Source: Chloroflexota bacterium (GTDB taxonomy: Bacteria > Chloroflexota > Limnocylindria > Limnocylindrales > CSP1-4). From it: 34,343 nt of DNA. Every line of letters begins with the position of its first letter. Position 1 is the first letter of the stretch. Where the stretch lies: contig VBFG01000001.1 in the NCBI GenBank assembly GCA_005882635.1, forward strand, positions 1-34,343. The letters are read 5' to 3'. The notes beneath the pieces are model-generated. The model worked only from the letters and a program-made list of their open reading frames with translations, did no database searches and had not been told where the DNA came from. Positions 24,804-32,120 of this stretch are shown here, piece after piece. A program made the translations under genes and the position numbers.

Positions 24804-25531
24804 TCGGCGATGTCCTGACCAGCGAGGGCGTCCGCGTCGGTGCGCGGGCCGCGGATCTGCACGACGCCATCGAGCAGGTCGGGGCGATCCTCGTCACCGA
24901 GGGCCTCGTGACGGACGGCTACATCAAGGCGATGCACGAGCGCGAGGCGATCGTGTCCACGTATCTCGGCAACGGCATCGCCCTGCCCCACGGCACGAAC
25001 GACGCCCAGGACACGATCCTCCGAACCGGGCTCGCCGTGGTCCAGTTTCCCGACGGGGTCCCGTGGGGCGAGGAACCGGCGCGTCTCGTGATCGGCCTCG
25101 CCGCCAGGTCGGACGAGCACATCGAGGTCCTGTCGCGCCTCGCGACGATCCTCGGCGACGCCGAGGTCTGCGAGCGCCTGGCACGAACCACCGATGCGGA
25201 GGAGATCTACACGACGCTGATGTCGCCACCATCCGAGGGCGGCGGTGCCCACGAGGAGCTCCCGCCCGGGATCCCCCGGACCGTGCGGATCTCCAACCCG
25301 TCCGGCCTCCACGCCCGCCCGGCCGCGCAGGTCGTCGCGCGCCTCCAGCCGCTTGACGCACAGGTCACGCTGGAGGTCAACGGCAAGCGTGCCGATGCTC
25401 GGAGCATCACGGCGACGCTCGGCCTTGGCGCATCGGTCGGCGACGAGCTGACCATCACGGTGCACGGCCCCGACGCGACCGCCGCGCTCGACGCCGTCCT
25501 GTCGATCGTCACCAGTGGGAGCGACATATGA
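24800..25531 (+). CDS. Fused PTS EIIA (mannitol/fructose-type) - HPr phosphocarrier
   Basis: A 243-residue fusion. Residues 1-~145 are an EIIA of the mannitol/fructose family, with the active His64 in GIALPHGTND. After a Gly/Glu/Pro-rich linker, residues ~155-243 are HPr, with active His171 in NPSGLHARPAAQ. Ser202 in ADARSITATLGLG lies 31 residues after His171, the same spacing as His15 and Ser46 in ordinary HPr, so a regulatory serine site is kept. The protein would accept phosphate from Enzyme I, encoded at 28486, and hand it on internally to EIIA and then EIIB. It overlaps both neighbours by four bases. The fusion makes this PTS independent of a free HPr. Confidence 0.93.
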   Translation: MIGDVLTSEGVRVGARAADLHDAIEQVGAILVTEGLVTDGYIKAMHEREAIVSTYLGNGIALPHGTNDAQDTILRTGLAVVQFPDGVPWGEEPARLVIGLAARSDEHIEVLSRLATILGDAEVCERLARTTDAEEIYTTLMSPPSEGGGAHEELPPGIPRTVRISNPSGLHARPAAQVVARLQPLDAQVTLEVNGKRADARSITATLGLGASVGDELTITVHGPDATAALDAVLSIVTSGSDI

Positions 25532-25830
25532 GCCGTCTCGACCGGGCCGCGATCGCGGCCGCGCTCACGGAGAAGCTGTCCGCGACGCCCGATCCCGAGG
25601 GCATCGCCGACCTCGTGGCGAGCCAGGGGCGCATCGCGATCGCCGCGACGCCCGCCGAGATCGATCCCGCGATCACCCGGTTGAAGCCGCTGTCGGGCTA
25701 TCGCTGGATCGCGATCAACGGCGGCGACCTCTTCGGGGCCAGCCCGAAGACGATCGGGACGAAGATCGGGATCGTCGACCCGACGGGCAAGGTCCTGAAG
25801 GCGGCGGACCTTCCCCGCCCGAAGGCATGA
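25528..25830 (+). CDS. Small protein of unknown function within the PTS operon
   Basis: A 100-residue protein that I do not recognise. The N-terminal part looks helical (LDRAAIAAALTEKL...IADLVASQG). The C-terminal part has a possible beta-strand run with GYRWIAINGGDLFG and IGTKIGIVDPTGKVLKAAD. There is no cysteine or histidine, so it is unlikely to be a phosphocarrier, and there is no membrane segment. The ATG overlaps the EIIA-HPr stop and the stop overlaps the dehydrogenase start (ATGA both times), and codon use matches the neighbours. These facts argue for a real gene. Its place between the carrier and the dehydrogenase suggests a role with one of them, perhaps as a subunit or regulator, which is speculation. 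Confidence 0.7.
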   Translation: MSRLDRAAIAAALTEKLSATPDPEGIADLVASQGRIAIAATPAEIDPAITRLKPLSGYRWIAINGGDLFGASPKTIGTKIGIVDPTGKVLKAADLPRPKA

Positions 25831-27551
25831 CCCCCCGGGCCGCCGACTCGCCGCTCGAGGCCCCCGCGACGGCGCTCGCCTGGAACGTCTACGGCGCGGG
25901 CATCGACCACATCGGCCGCGACGGGCGGCCCGAGCCGGTCCCGGTCCCGCGGCCGGGCGACGACCAGCTGCTGATCCGCGTCGACGCGGTCGGGCTGTGC
26001 TTCTCGGACATCAAGCTCCTCCGCCTCGGCGGCGACCACCCGAAGCTGTACGGACGCGACCTGGCCCACGACCCGACCCGCCTGGGGCACGAGACGTCGG
26101 TCACGGTCATCGACGCCGGCGCGCACCTCCGCGATCGGTTCCGGCCCGGCCAGCGACTGGCCATCCAGCCCGACATCTACGTCGACGGCCGAAGCACGGC
26201 TTACGGCTACACGATCCCCGGCGGCCTGATCCAGTACCACGTCATCGGACCGGAGGTCCTCGCGGCCGATGACGGCGCCTACGTCGTCCCGGTCGACGAC
26301 CGGATGGGCTTCGCCGAGACGGCCCTGACCGAGCCGTGGGCGTGCGTCGAGGCCGCGTACACGCAGCGGCGTCGGCTGGCGCCGCGGCCGGGCGGCCGGA
26401 CCTGGATCGTCGCTCGATCGGGCGACACGCGGTCGTACACGTTCGGGCAGGCGCTCCGCGACGCCGCCGAGGTCACCGTGACGGATGCGTCCGACGACCT
26501 CGTCTCGGCGATCCGCGCCGCGATCGGGACCGACACGCGGATGACCGGGGCGGCCATCGACGAGGCCGTCGCCGCCGGACCGTACGACGACGTCATCGCG
26601 ATCGGTCGCCTGGACCCGGACGTGATCGAGCGCGCCGGCGACGCCGTTGCTTTCCGCGGGACGATCAACCTGGTGGCGGACGAGCCGTACGCCGGACCGG
26701 TCTCGATCGACGTCGGGCGGCTCCACTACCACTACGTCGCGTGGCTCGGGACCTCGTCGACCGACGCATCGTCCGCGTACGGCGAGACCCGCAACCGGGC
26801 CGAGCTGCGTCGGGACGGCGTGACCGTCGTCGTCGGCGCGGCCGGGCCGATGGGCCAGATGCACGTGGAGCGGGCCCTCGCGATGGCCGACGGACCGCGG
26901 CTCGTCGTCGGGGTCGACCTCGACCCGGAGCGACTCGCGGCCGCCGAGCGGAAGCTCGCGCCGCTCGCAGCGGACCGCGGCCGCGCCCTGAGGATCGTCC
27001 GGATCGGGCCGGAGCCGGGCGCCCTCGAGACGCTGGCCCGGTCGCTGACCGACGGGCGCGGCGCCGACGACGTGGTCATCACCGCGCCGGCGGCCGCTGC
27101 CGTCGCGTCCGGCGCGGCCGCGATGGCGCCCGACGGGATGCTCGTCCTGTTCGCCGGCGTTCCCGTCGGGACGCGGGTCGCCCTCGACCTGTCGCCGATC
27201 TTCCTCGGCGGCGCCCAGTACACCGGCACGTCGGGCTCGCGGATCGTCGACCAGGCCCGGGTCGTCGCGAAGACGCTCGACGCCGAGCTCGCTCCACGCC
27301 GGGCGCTTGCGGCCGTCGGCGGCATCGAGACCGCGGCCGAGGCACTCCAGGCGCTCGTCGACGGGCGCTACCCGGGCAAGATCGTGATCTTCCCGCAGCT
27401 CAGCGGGCTGCCGCTGACCGGCCTCGACGAGCTCGCCGGCGATCCCGAGATCGGGCCGCTCCTCGACGCCGACGGGACATGGACGCAGGCCGCCGAGCGC
27501 GCCCTGTTCGCCCGATACGCGCGAGACGCCCGGGCCCCCGTTCCGTCGTGA
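25827..27551 (+). CDS. Enlarged MDR-family polyol/ketose-phosphate dehydrogenase (SorE-like)
   Basis: A 574-residue relative of zinc alcohol dehydrogenases, much longer than the usual ~340. Catalytic zinc positions are Cys58 (GLCFSD), His88-Glu89 (GHET) and Glu169 (EPWACVEA). The structural-zinc cysteines are absent. Two nucleotide-fold-like units follow. The first (~190-320) lacks a glycine motif. The second starts at VTVVVGAAGPMGQMH (~332) and is followed by Asp364 in VGVDLD, which fits NAD. The segment HYHYVAWLGTSSTD links them. From memory this layout recalls L-sorbose-1-phosphate reductase (SorE) relatives; I cannot verify it. It probably interconverts a hexitol phosphate and a ketose phosphate. 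It overlaps both neighbours by four bases. Confidence 0.8.
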   Translation: MTPRAADSPLEAPATALAWNVYGAGIDHIGRDGRPEPVPVPRPGDDQLLIRVDAVGLCFSDIKLLRLGGDHPKLYGRDLAHDPTRLGHETSVTVIDAGAHLRDRFRPGQRLAIQPDIYVDGRSTAYGYTIPGGLIQYHVIGPEVLAADDGAYVVPVDDRMGFAETALTEPWACVEAAYTQRRRLAPRPGGRTWIVARSGDTRSYTFGQALRDAAEVTVTDASDDLVSAIRAAIGTDTRMTGAAIDEAVAAGPYDDVIAIGRLDPDVIERAGDAVAFRGTINLVADEPYAGPVSIDVGRLHYHYVAWLGTSSTDASSAYGETRNRAELRRDGVTVVVGAAGPMGQMHVERALAMADGPRLVVGVDLDPERLAAAERKLAPLAADRGRALRIVRIGPEPGALETLARSLTDGRGADDVVITAPAAAAVASGAAAMAPDGMLVLFAGVPVGTRVALDLSPIFLGGAQYTGTSGSRIVDQARVVAKTLDAELAPRRALAAVGGIETAAEALQALVDGRYPGKIVIFPQLSGLPLTGLDELAGDPEIGPLLDADGTWTQAAERALFARYARDARAPVPS

Positions 27552-28489
27552 TCGTCACGGTGACCCCGAATCCGAGCATCGACCGGACGTTGACCGTCCC
27601 CACCGTCCGGCGCGGCGAGGTTGTCCGGGCGTCGACCGTCGCGGACGAGGCGGGCGGCAAGGGCATCAATGTCGCTCGGGCGCTCGTCGACATGGACCAC
27701 GCGGCCATCGCGGTCGTGCCCGCCTCGGAGGCGACGCGGCGTCGCCTCCAGGACCTCCTCTGCGACCACCCGCCGTTGCGGGTCGTCCCGATCGACGGCG
27801 AGATCCGGGTGAACGTGAGCCTCGTCGAGCCCGACGGCATGGTCACGAAGATCAACGAGCCCGGGCCGACGCTGACCCCGCGTGAGGCGGACCGCCTCGT
27901 CGACGACCTCGCCGGGACCATCGACGACGTGGGTGGGGTCGAGTGGGTGGTGGGCTGTGGCTCGCTGCCGCCCGGCGTCGCCGAGGCCTTCTACGCCCGG
28001 CTCGCCGAGCGTGTCGGCACCTCGGCTCGGATCGCCGTCGACGCCGATCGCGGGGCGCTGCGCGCCGCCCTGTCCCGGCCGCTCGCCCTCGTGAAGCCGA
28101 ACCGATCGGAGCTCGAGGAGCTCGTCGGGCGGCCGCTCGAGACGCTCGGCGCCGTCGTCGACGCCGCGACGGAGCTCGTGTCGACCGGCGTCGAGCGGGT
28201 CCTCGTGAGCCTCGGCGCGGACGGCGCCGTGTTCGTCGATGCCTCCGGTGCCGCATACCACGCCGTGGCGCCGATCGACGACGTCGTCAACCCGGTCGGC
28301 GCGGGGGACGCCCTCCTCGCCGGGTTCCTTGCCGGCGGGGCCGACGCGGGCGCGCTGCCCACCGCGATCGCCTGGTCGGTGGCGGCCTGTCGCGCGGCCG
28401 GGACCCGGATGCCGCCGGTCACGCCGCGCGACGAGGCAGCGGTCGTCGTTCGGCCGACGATCGACCGCTCCCTCACGCTCAGTCGATGA
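27548..28489 (+). CDS. PfkB-family hexose/ketose phosphate kinase (1-phosphofructokinase-like)
   Basis: A 313-residue sugar-phosphate kinase of the FruK/LacC type. It begins IVTVTPNPSIDRTL, has the substrate-binding GGKGINVARAL, then VKPNRSELEELVG, and the catalytic anion-hole motif NPVGAGDALLAGF with Asp254. The residue after this Asp is Ala, where many members have Ser or Thr. FruK phosphorylates fructose-1-phosphate and LacC phosphorylates tagatose-6-phosphate, and both give a bisphosphate for aldolase cleavage. Since the PTS here is of hexitol type with a dehydrogenase, the substrate is probably the ketose phosphate formed by that enzyme. GTG at 27548 overlaps the preceding stop (GTGA), and the stop overlaps the ptsI-type start. 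Confidence 0.9.
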   Translation: MIVTVTPNPSIDRTLTVPTVRRGEVVRASTVADEAGGKGINVARALVDMDHAAIAVVPASEATRRRLQDLLCDHPPLRVVPIDGEIRVNVSLVEPDGMVTKINEPGPTLTPREADRLVDDLAGTIDDVGGVEWVVGCGSLPPGVAEAFYARLAERVGTSARIAVDADRGALRAALSRPLALVKPNRSELEELVGRPLETLGAVVDAATELVSTGVERVLVSLGADGAVFVDASGAAYHAVAPIDDVVNPVGAGDALLAGFLAGGADAGALPTAIAWSVAACRAAGTRMPPVTPRDEAAVVVRPTIDRSLTLSR

Positions 28490-30219
28490 TCGAGGACCGG
28501 GCCGTGCGGATCGCCGCCGTCGCCGCTGCCCCGGGGGTCGCCGTCGGCCGCTGGACCGAGCTGCGCCGGACGGCCCTCCCCGCGCCCAGGCGGATCGACC
28601 AGGCCGATGCTCCGGCCGAGAGCGCTCGCCTGAAGGCCGCCGCCAACGACGCCGCCCTCGAGCTGATGGCCCTGAGCGATCAGGTCGCCGAATCCGGTCA
28701 CGAGGACGAGGCGGCCATCTTTGCCGCGCACGCGGCAATGGCCTGGGACCCGGCCTTGATGGACGCCGCCATCCGCGAGATCGAAGCCGGCACGGACGCG
28801 AATGGGGCGATCCGATCGGCTGGACAGGCCACGGCGGCGACGCTCGCCGCCGTCGAGGACGAACTGATCCGCGGCCGGTCGACGGACGTCCTCGACGTGT
28901 GCGATCGGATCGCCCGTCGGCTGGCCGGCCTGCCGACCGACGAGGACCTCCTGCCCGCGCCGGCCATCGTCGTCGCCGAGGACCTCGCGCCGTCGTTGAC
29001 GGCCACATTGCCGCGCGAGCGGATTCTCGGGATCGCCCTCGAGTCGGGCTCCGCGACGTCGCATGCGGCGATCCTCGCCCGTGCCTACGGGATCCCGGCC
29101 GTCGTCGGGGCGGCCGGCCTCATCGCCGCCGTCCGCGCCGCGGGTTCGTCGAAGGATCTGGCGATCGACGGCTCGAGCGGGGTGGTCGTCGTCGATCCGG
29201 GCGACGACGATCGAGTCCAGCTCGCCGAGCGGGCGACGGCGGATCGAGCGGCCCGGGAGCGCGACCTCGAGGAGGCGGCGCTGGATGCGGTCACGACCGA
29301 CGGAATCGCGGTCACGCTCCTCGCCAACATCGGCGGCCCGGACGAGGCGTCGGCGGCCGTCGCCCTCGGGGCCCGCGGGGTCGGCCTGTTCCGGACGGAG
29401 TTCCTCTTCCTGGAACGGAACCAGCCGCCGTCGGAGGACGAGCAGGTCGACGCCTACCGCCGGGTCGTCGAGGCGTTCGGCGGAGCGCCGGTCACGATCC
29501 GCCTGCTCGACGTCGGCGGCGACAAGCCGATCCCCTACCTGCCGATGCCCACCGAGGAGAACCCGTTCCTCGGCGTCCGTGCGCTGCGGCTGGCCGCGAC
29601 ACGCCCGGAGCTGTTCGTCACCCAGCTGCGGGCCTGCTACCGGGCGGCCGCGGCGGGCCCCGTCAAGGTGATGGCGCCGATGGTCGCCGACGGCCGCGAC
29701 GTCGAGACCCTTCTCGCCCTCGCCTCCCAGGCTCGCAGCGCCCTGCTCGCCGAGGGCGTGCTGATCGGCGACGTCGCGCTCGGCGTGATGCTCGAGATCC
29801 CGTCGGCCGTGCTCACCGCCCCGGCATGGTTCGGCCGGACCCGGTTCGCCAGCCTCGGCACGAACGACCTCCTCCAGTACACGCTCGCGGTCGATCGTGG
29901 CAACCCGGCGCTCGAGCGCTACCGCGACTCGCTCCATCCCGCGCTGCTCCAGCTGATCGGCTCGGCCGTCCGGGCCGCCGACGCCGCCGGGATCGAGCTG
30001 TCCGTCTGCGGCGAGATGGCCGGCGATCCCGTCGCGGCGCTGGCCCTCGTCGGGCTCGGGGTCCGCTCGCTCAGCATGACCGCGCCGAGCCTCGCGGCGG
30101 TCCGCCGGGCCATCCGCGCGGCGTCGGCCGAACGCCTCCGGGAGGCCGCCGCGGCGGCGCTCGCCGCGCCCTCCGCGGCGGAGGCTCGAGTCCTCTTCGT
30201 GACCGTCCAACCCAGCTGA
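28486..30219 (+). CDS. ptsI: PTS Enzyme I (phosphoenolpyruvate-protein phosphotransferase)
   Basis: A 577-residue enzyme that moves phosphate from PEP to HPr, the first PTS step. The phospho-histidine is His193 in SGSATSHAAILARAYGIPAV. The PEP-binding barrel shows GVGLFRTEFLFLERNQPPSEDEQ, DVGGDKPIPYLP and ENPFLGVRALRL, then SLGTNDLLQYTLAVDRGN and SVCGEMAGDP with the catalytic cysteine. All signature regions are intact and the length is standard. It is the last gene of the hexitol operon and overlaps the kinase gene (ATGA). With the EIIA-HPr fusion it completes a PTS in one operon. Whether the host has another Enzyme I cannot be seen here. Confidence 0.96.
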   Translation: MIEDRAVRIAAVAAAPGVAVGRWTELRRTALPAPRRIDQADAPAESARLKAAANDAALELMALSDQVAESGHEDEAAIFAAHAAMAWDPALMDAAIREIEAGTDANGAIRSAGQATAATLAAVEDELIRGRSTDVLDVCDRIARRLAGLPTDEDLLPAPAIVVAEDLAPSLTATLPRERILGIALESGSATSHAAILARAYGIPAVVGAAGLIAAVRAAGSSKDLAIDGSSGVVVVDPGDDDRVQLAERATADRAARERDLEEAALDAVTTDGIAVTLLANIGGPDEASAAVALGARGVGLFRTEFLFLERNQPPSEDEQVDAYRRVVEAFGGAPVTIRLLDVGGDKPIPYLPMPTEENPFLGVRALRLAATRPELFVTQLRACYRAAAAGPVKVMAPMVADGRDVETLLALASQARSALLAEGVLIGDVALGVMLEIPSAVLTAPAWFGRTRFASLGTNDLLQYTLAVDRGNPALERYRDSLHPALLQLIGSAVRAADAAGIELSVCGEMAGDPVAALALVGLGVRSLSMTAPSLAAVRRAIRAASAERLREAAAAALAAPSAAEARVLFVTVQPS

Positions 30220-30225
30220 AGACCC

Positions 30226-30258
30226 GCCGGCGCCGACCCCGGAATCGGACCGGCCGGC
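30226..30258 (+). terminator. Possible hairpin ending the PTS operon
   Basis: GCCGGC at 30226-30231 can pair with GCCGGC at 30253-30258, and CCGA with TCGG may extend the stem inside. It starts seven bases after the Enzyme I stop and ends just before the hrcA promoter. No T-run follows. It may separate the PTS and heat-shock transcripts, with low confidence. Confidence 0.35.
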
Positions 30259-30259
30259 A

Positions 30260-30319
30260 TTGACACTCGGAGTGGGCGACTGCTAGGATTCCTTAGCACT
30301 CAGACCTGTCGAGTGCTAA
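30260..30319 (+). promoter_or_regulatory. Heat-shock promoter with CIRCE operator (HrcA-binding site)
   Basis: TTGACA (30260-30265), 18 bases and TAGGAT (30284-30289) form a strong housekeeping-type promoter. A perfect CIRCE element follows: TTAGCACTC (30293-30301), nine bases, GAGTGCTAA (30311-30319), identical to the consensus. HrcA binding here would repress hrcA-grpE-dnaK until heat or misfolded protein titrates the chaperone that keeps HrcA active. A GTG inside the right arm is in frame with hrcA but is unlikely to be its start. Confidence 0.95.
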
Positions 30320-30369
30320 CTTTCCTTCCAGCGACGAGCACCGCTCGTCCGCACCCACGAGGCAGCAGC

Positions 30370-31431
30370 GTGGCGCGACGAAACCGCACCACCGGTTCGC
30401 TCGATCAGCGCTCGGAATCGATCCTGCGGGCCGTCATCGACGAATACGTGGCCACCGCCGTCCCGGTCGCATCCCAGGCCCTGGTCGTCCGCTATGGTCT
30501 GGCCGTGTCGAGCGCGACGGTCCGCAACATCCTCGCCGACCTCGAGGAGAGCGGCCTCCTGACCCACCCCCACACGAGCGCGGGCCGCATCCCGACCGAC
30601 GCCGGCTATCGCTACTTCGTCGAGTCGATCGCCGATTCGAGCCAGCTTCCGGCGGTCGAGCAGCTGATGATCCGCCACCAGTTCGGCCAGGTGCAGCACG
30701 CGTCCGAGCAGTGGTTCCGCCTCGCGGCGACGACCCTGGCGGCCGCCAACCGCAGCGCCGGCCTCGCCACGCCGGCCAAGCCGCGCGCCGCCCACGTCCG
30801 GCGGATCGACCTCGTCTCGATCAGCGAGCGCCTGGCGAGCCTGATCATCGTGTTCCGCGAGGGCGCGGTCCGGCAGGTCCTCGTGACCCTGTCCGAGCCC
30901 GCGGAGCAGGAGGCGCTGACCCGGGTCGCCGTGATCCTCGATGAGCTGATGGCCGGCCGAACGGCCATCGACGCTGAGCGGGCAGTCGCCCGGATCGACG
31001 GCGACGGGCCGATCGGCTCCGTCGTCCGGCGCGTCGGCGAGCGGGTCATCGCCGCGATCCGCGACTACGACGCGACGGTGATCGAGGAGGTATTCAGCGA
31101 CGGTCTCCTCCACGTGATGGAGGCGCCCGAGTTCGAGCGGAGCGACAAGCTGCGCCGCGTCTTCGCCGCCCTCGAGAACCGGGCCTACCTCGGCCAGCTC
31201 CTCGACCGCGTGGCCGGGACGGGCGCGGTCAATGTCTTCATCGGGGCCGAGAATGCCCCCGAGGAGATGCGCGATGTGTCGCTCGTCCTCGCGCCGTACG
31301 GTGAGCCGGGCAGCGCCGTCGGCGTCGTCGGCGTCCTCGGTCCAACCCGGATGGCCTATCCCCAGGCGATCGGCACCGTCCGCTTCGTCTCCACCCTCAT
31401 GAACGAATTGGTGCAACACCTCTATGCCTGA
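30370..31431 (+). CDS. hrcA: Heat-inducible transcription repressor HrcA
   Basis: A 353-residue repressor of chaperone genes. The winged helix near the N-terminus contains LDQRSESILRAVIDEYVATAVPVAS and the highly diagnostic SSATVRNILADLEESGLL followed by HPHTSAGRIPTDAGYRYFV. The C-terminal part has VNVFIGAENAPEEMRDVSLVLAPYG and GVLGPTRMAYPQAI. The GTG at 30370 is chosen because it lies after CIRCE, has a weak GAGG site and leaves a normal N-terminus; an upstream GTG at 30313 would begin inside the operator. The stop overlaps grpE by eight bases. It binds CIRCE as a dimer and is autoregulated. Confidence 0.96.
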   Translation: MARRNRTTGSLDQRSESILRAVIDEYVATAVPVASQALVVRYGLAVSSATVRNILADLEESGLLTHPHTSAGRIPTDAGYRYFVESIADSSQLPAVEQLMIRHQFGQVQHASEQWFRLAATTLAAANRSAGLATPAKPRAAHVRRIDLVSISERLASLIIVFREGAVRQVLVTLSEPAEQEALTRVAVILDELMAGRTAIDAERAVARIDGDGPIGSVVRRVGERVIAAIRDYDATVIEEVFSDGLLHVMEAPEFERSDKLRRVFAALENRAYLGQLLDRVAGTGAVNVFIGAENAPEEMRDVSLVLAPYGEPGSAVGVVGVLGPTRMAYPQAIGTVRFVSTLMNELVQHLYA

Positions 31432-32080
31432 CCTTCGCGACCTCCGCGGCCGGCCCCTCGGCCGCAACGGCAACCCCGCTTCGGCCCGGCCCGCCCACGC
31501 CGCAGGCCACCGGACGCGCGCCCAGGAGCGGATCGACGAGATCGATGTCTCGCCGACCAAGCTGCTCGCCGACATCGAGGCCCTCAAGGGCGAGCTCGAG
31601 TCGACCAGGACGAAGGTGGACGAGTACCTCGCCGGGCTGCAGCGCGAGCGGGCGGAGTTCACGAACTTCCGCCGCCGAACGTCGGAGGAGCGCGAGCAGA
31701 TGCTCGGCCTCGCCGGTGAGGACCTGATCCGGAAGGTCCTGGCGATCGCCGACGACTTCGACCTCGCGATCGACAACCGCCCGCCGGAGATCGCCGACAA
31801 CAGCTGGGTCGAGGGCGTCGCCGCGATCGATCGGAAGCTCCGGGCCCTCCTCGAGAGCGAGGGCGTCCGCCCGATCGACGCCGAGCCCGGCACGCCGTTC
31901 GATCCGCGCGAGCACGAGGCGATCGCCACCGTCCCCGGTAGCGGCCGGGCCGAGGGCGAGATCGTCGACGTCGTCCGGCGCGGCTACAAGCTGCGCGACC
32001 GGGTCATCCGCCCGGCCCTCGTCGCCGTCGCGGCGGGCGAGGCGACGAACGATGCGGCGGACGCCCCACCCACGCACTGA
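31424..32080 (+). CDS. grpE: Nucleotide exchange factor GrpE
   Basis: A 218-residue co-chaperone that speeds ADP release from DnaK. A long N-terminal coiled coil spans residues ~38-100 ([27 protein letters not shown]... is its start) with the family phrase [17 protein letters not shown]. The C-terminal beta domain shows [14 protein letters not shown] and [21 protein letters not shown], the GrpE signature. The ATG overlaps the hrcA stop by eight bases. The ~30-residue N-terminal tail is Arg/Pro-rich and variable, as usual. It is followed by dnaK after 40 bases. Confidence 0.95.
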   Translation: MPDLRDLRGRPLGRNGNPASARPAHAAGHRTRAQERIDEIDVSPTKLLADIEALKGELESTRTKVDEYLAGLQRERAEFTNFRRRTSEEREQMLGLAGEDLIRKVLAIADDFDLAIDNRPPEIADNSWVEGVAAIDRKLRALLESEGVRPIDAEPGTPFDPREHEAIATVPGSGRAEGEIVDVVRRGYKLRDRVIRPALVAVAAGEATNDAADAPPTH

Positions 32081-32120
32081 TCCCTCGAACCGACTTCAAC
32101 CGACAGGAGAACCAACCACG

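Noticed and set aside
30313-30369. Upstream GTG start for hrcA
   Set aside because: It lies inside the right arm of CIRCE and has no ribosome site. The GTG at 30370 gives a normal HrcA N-terminus.
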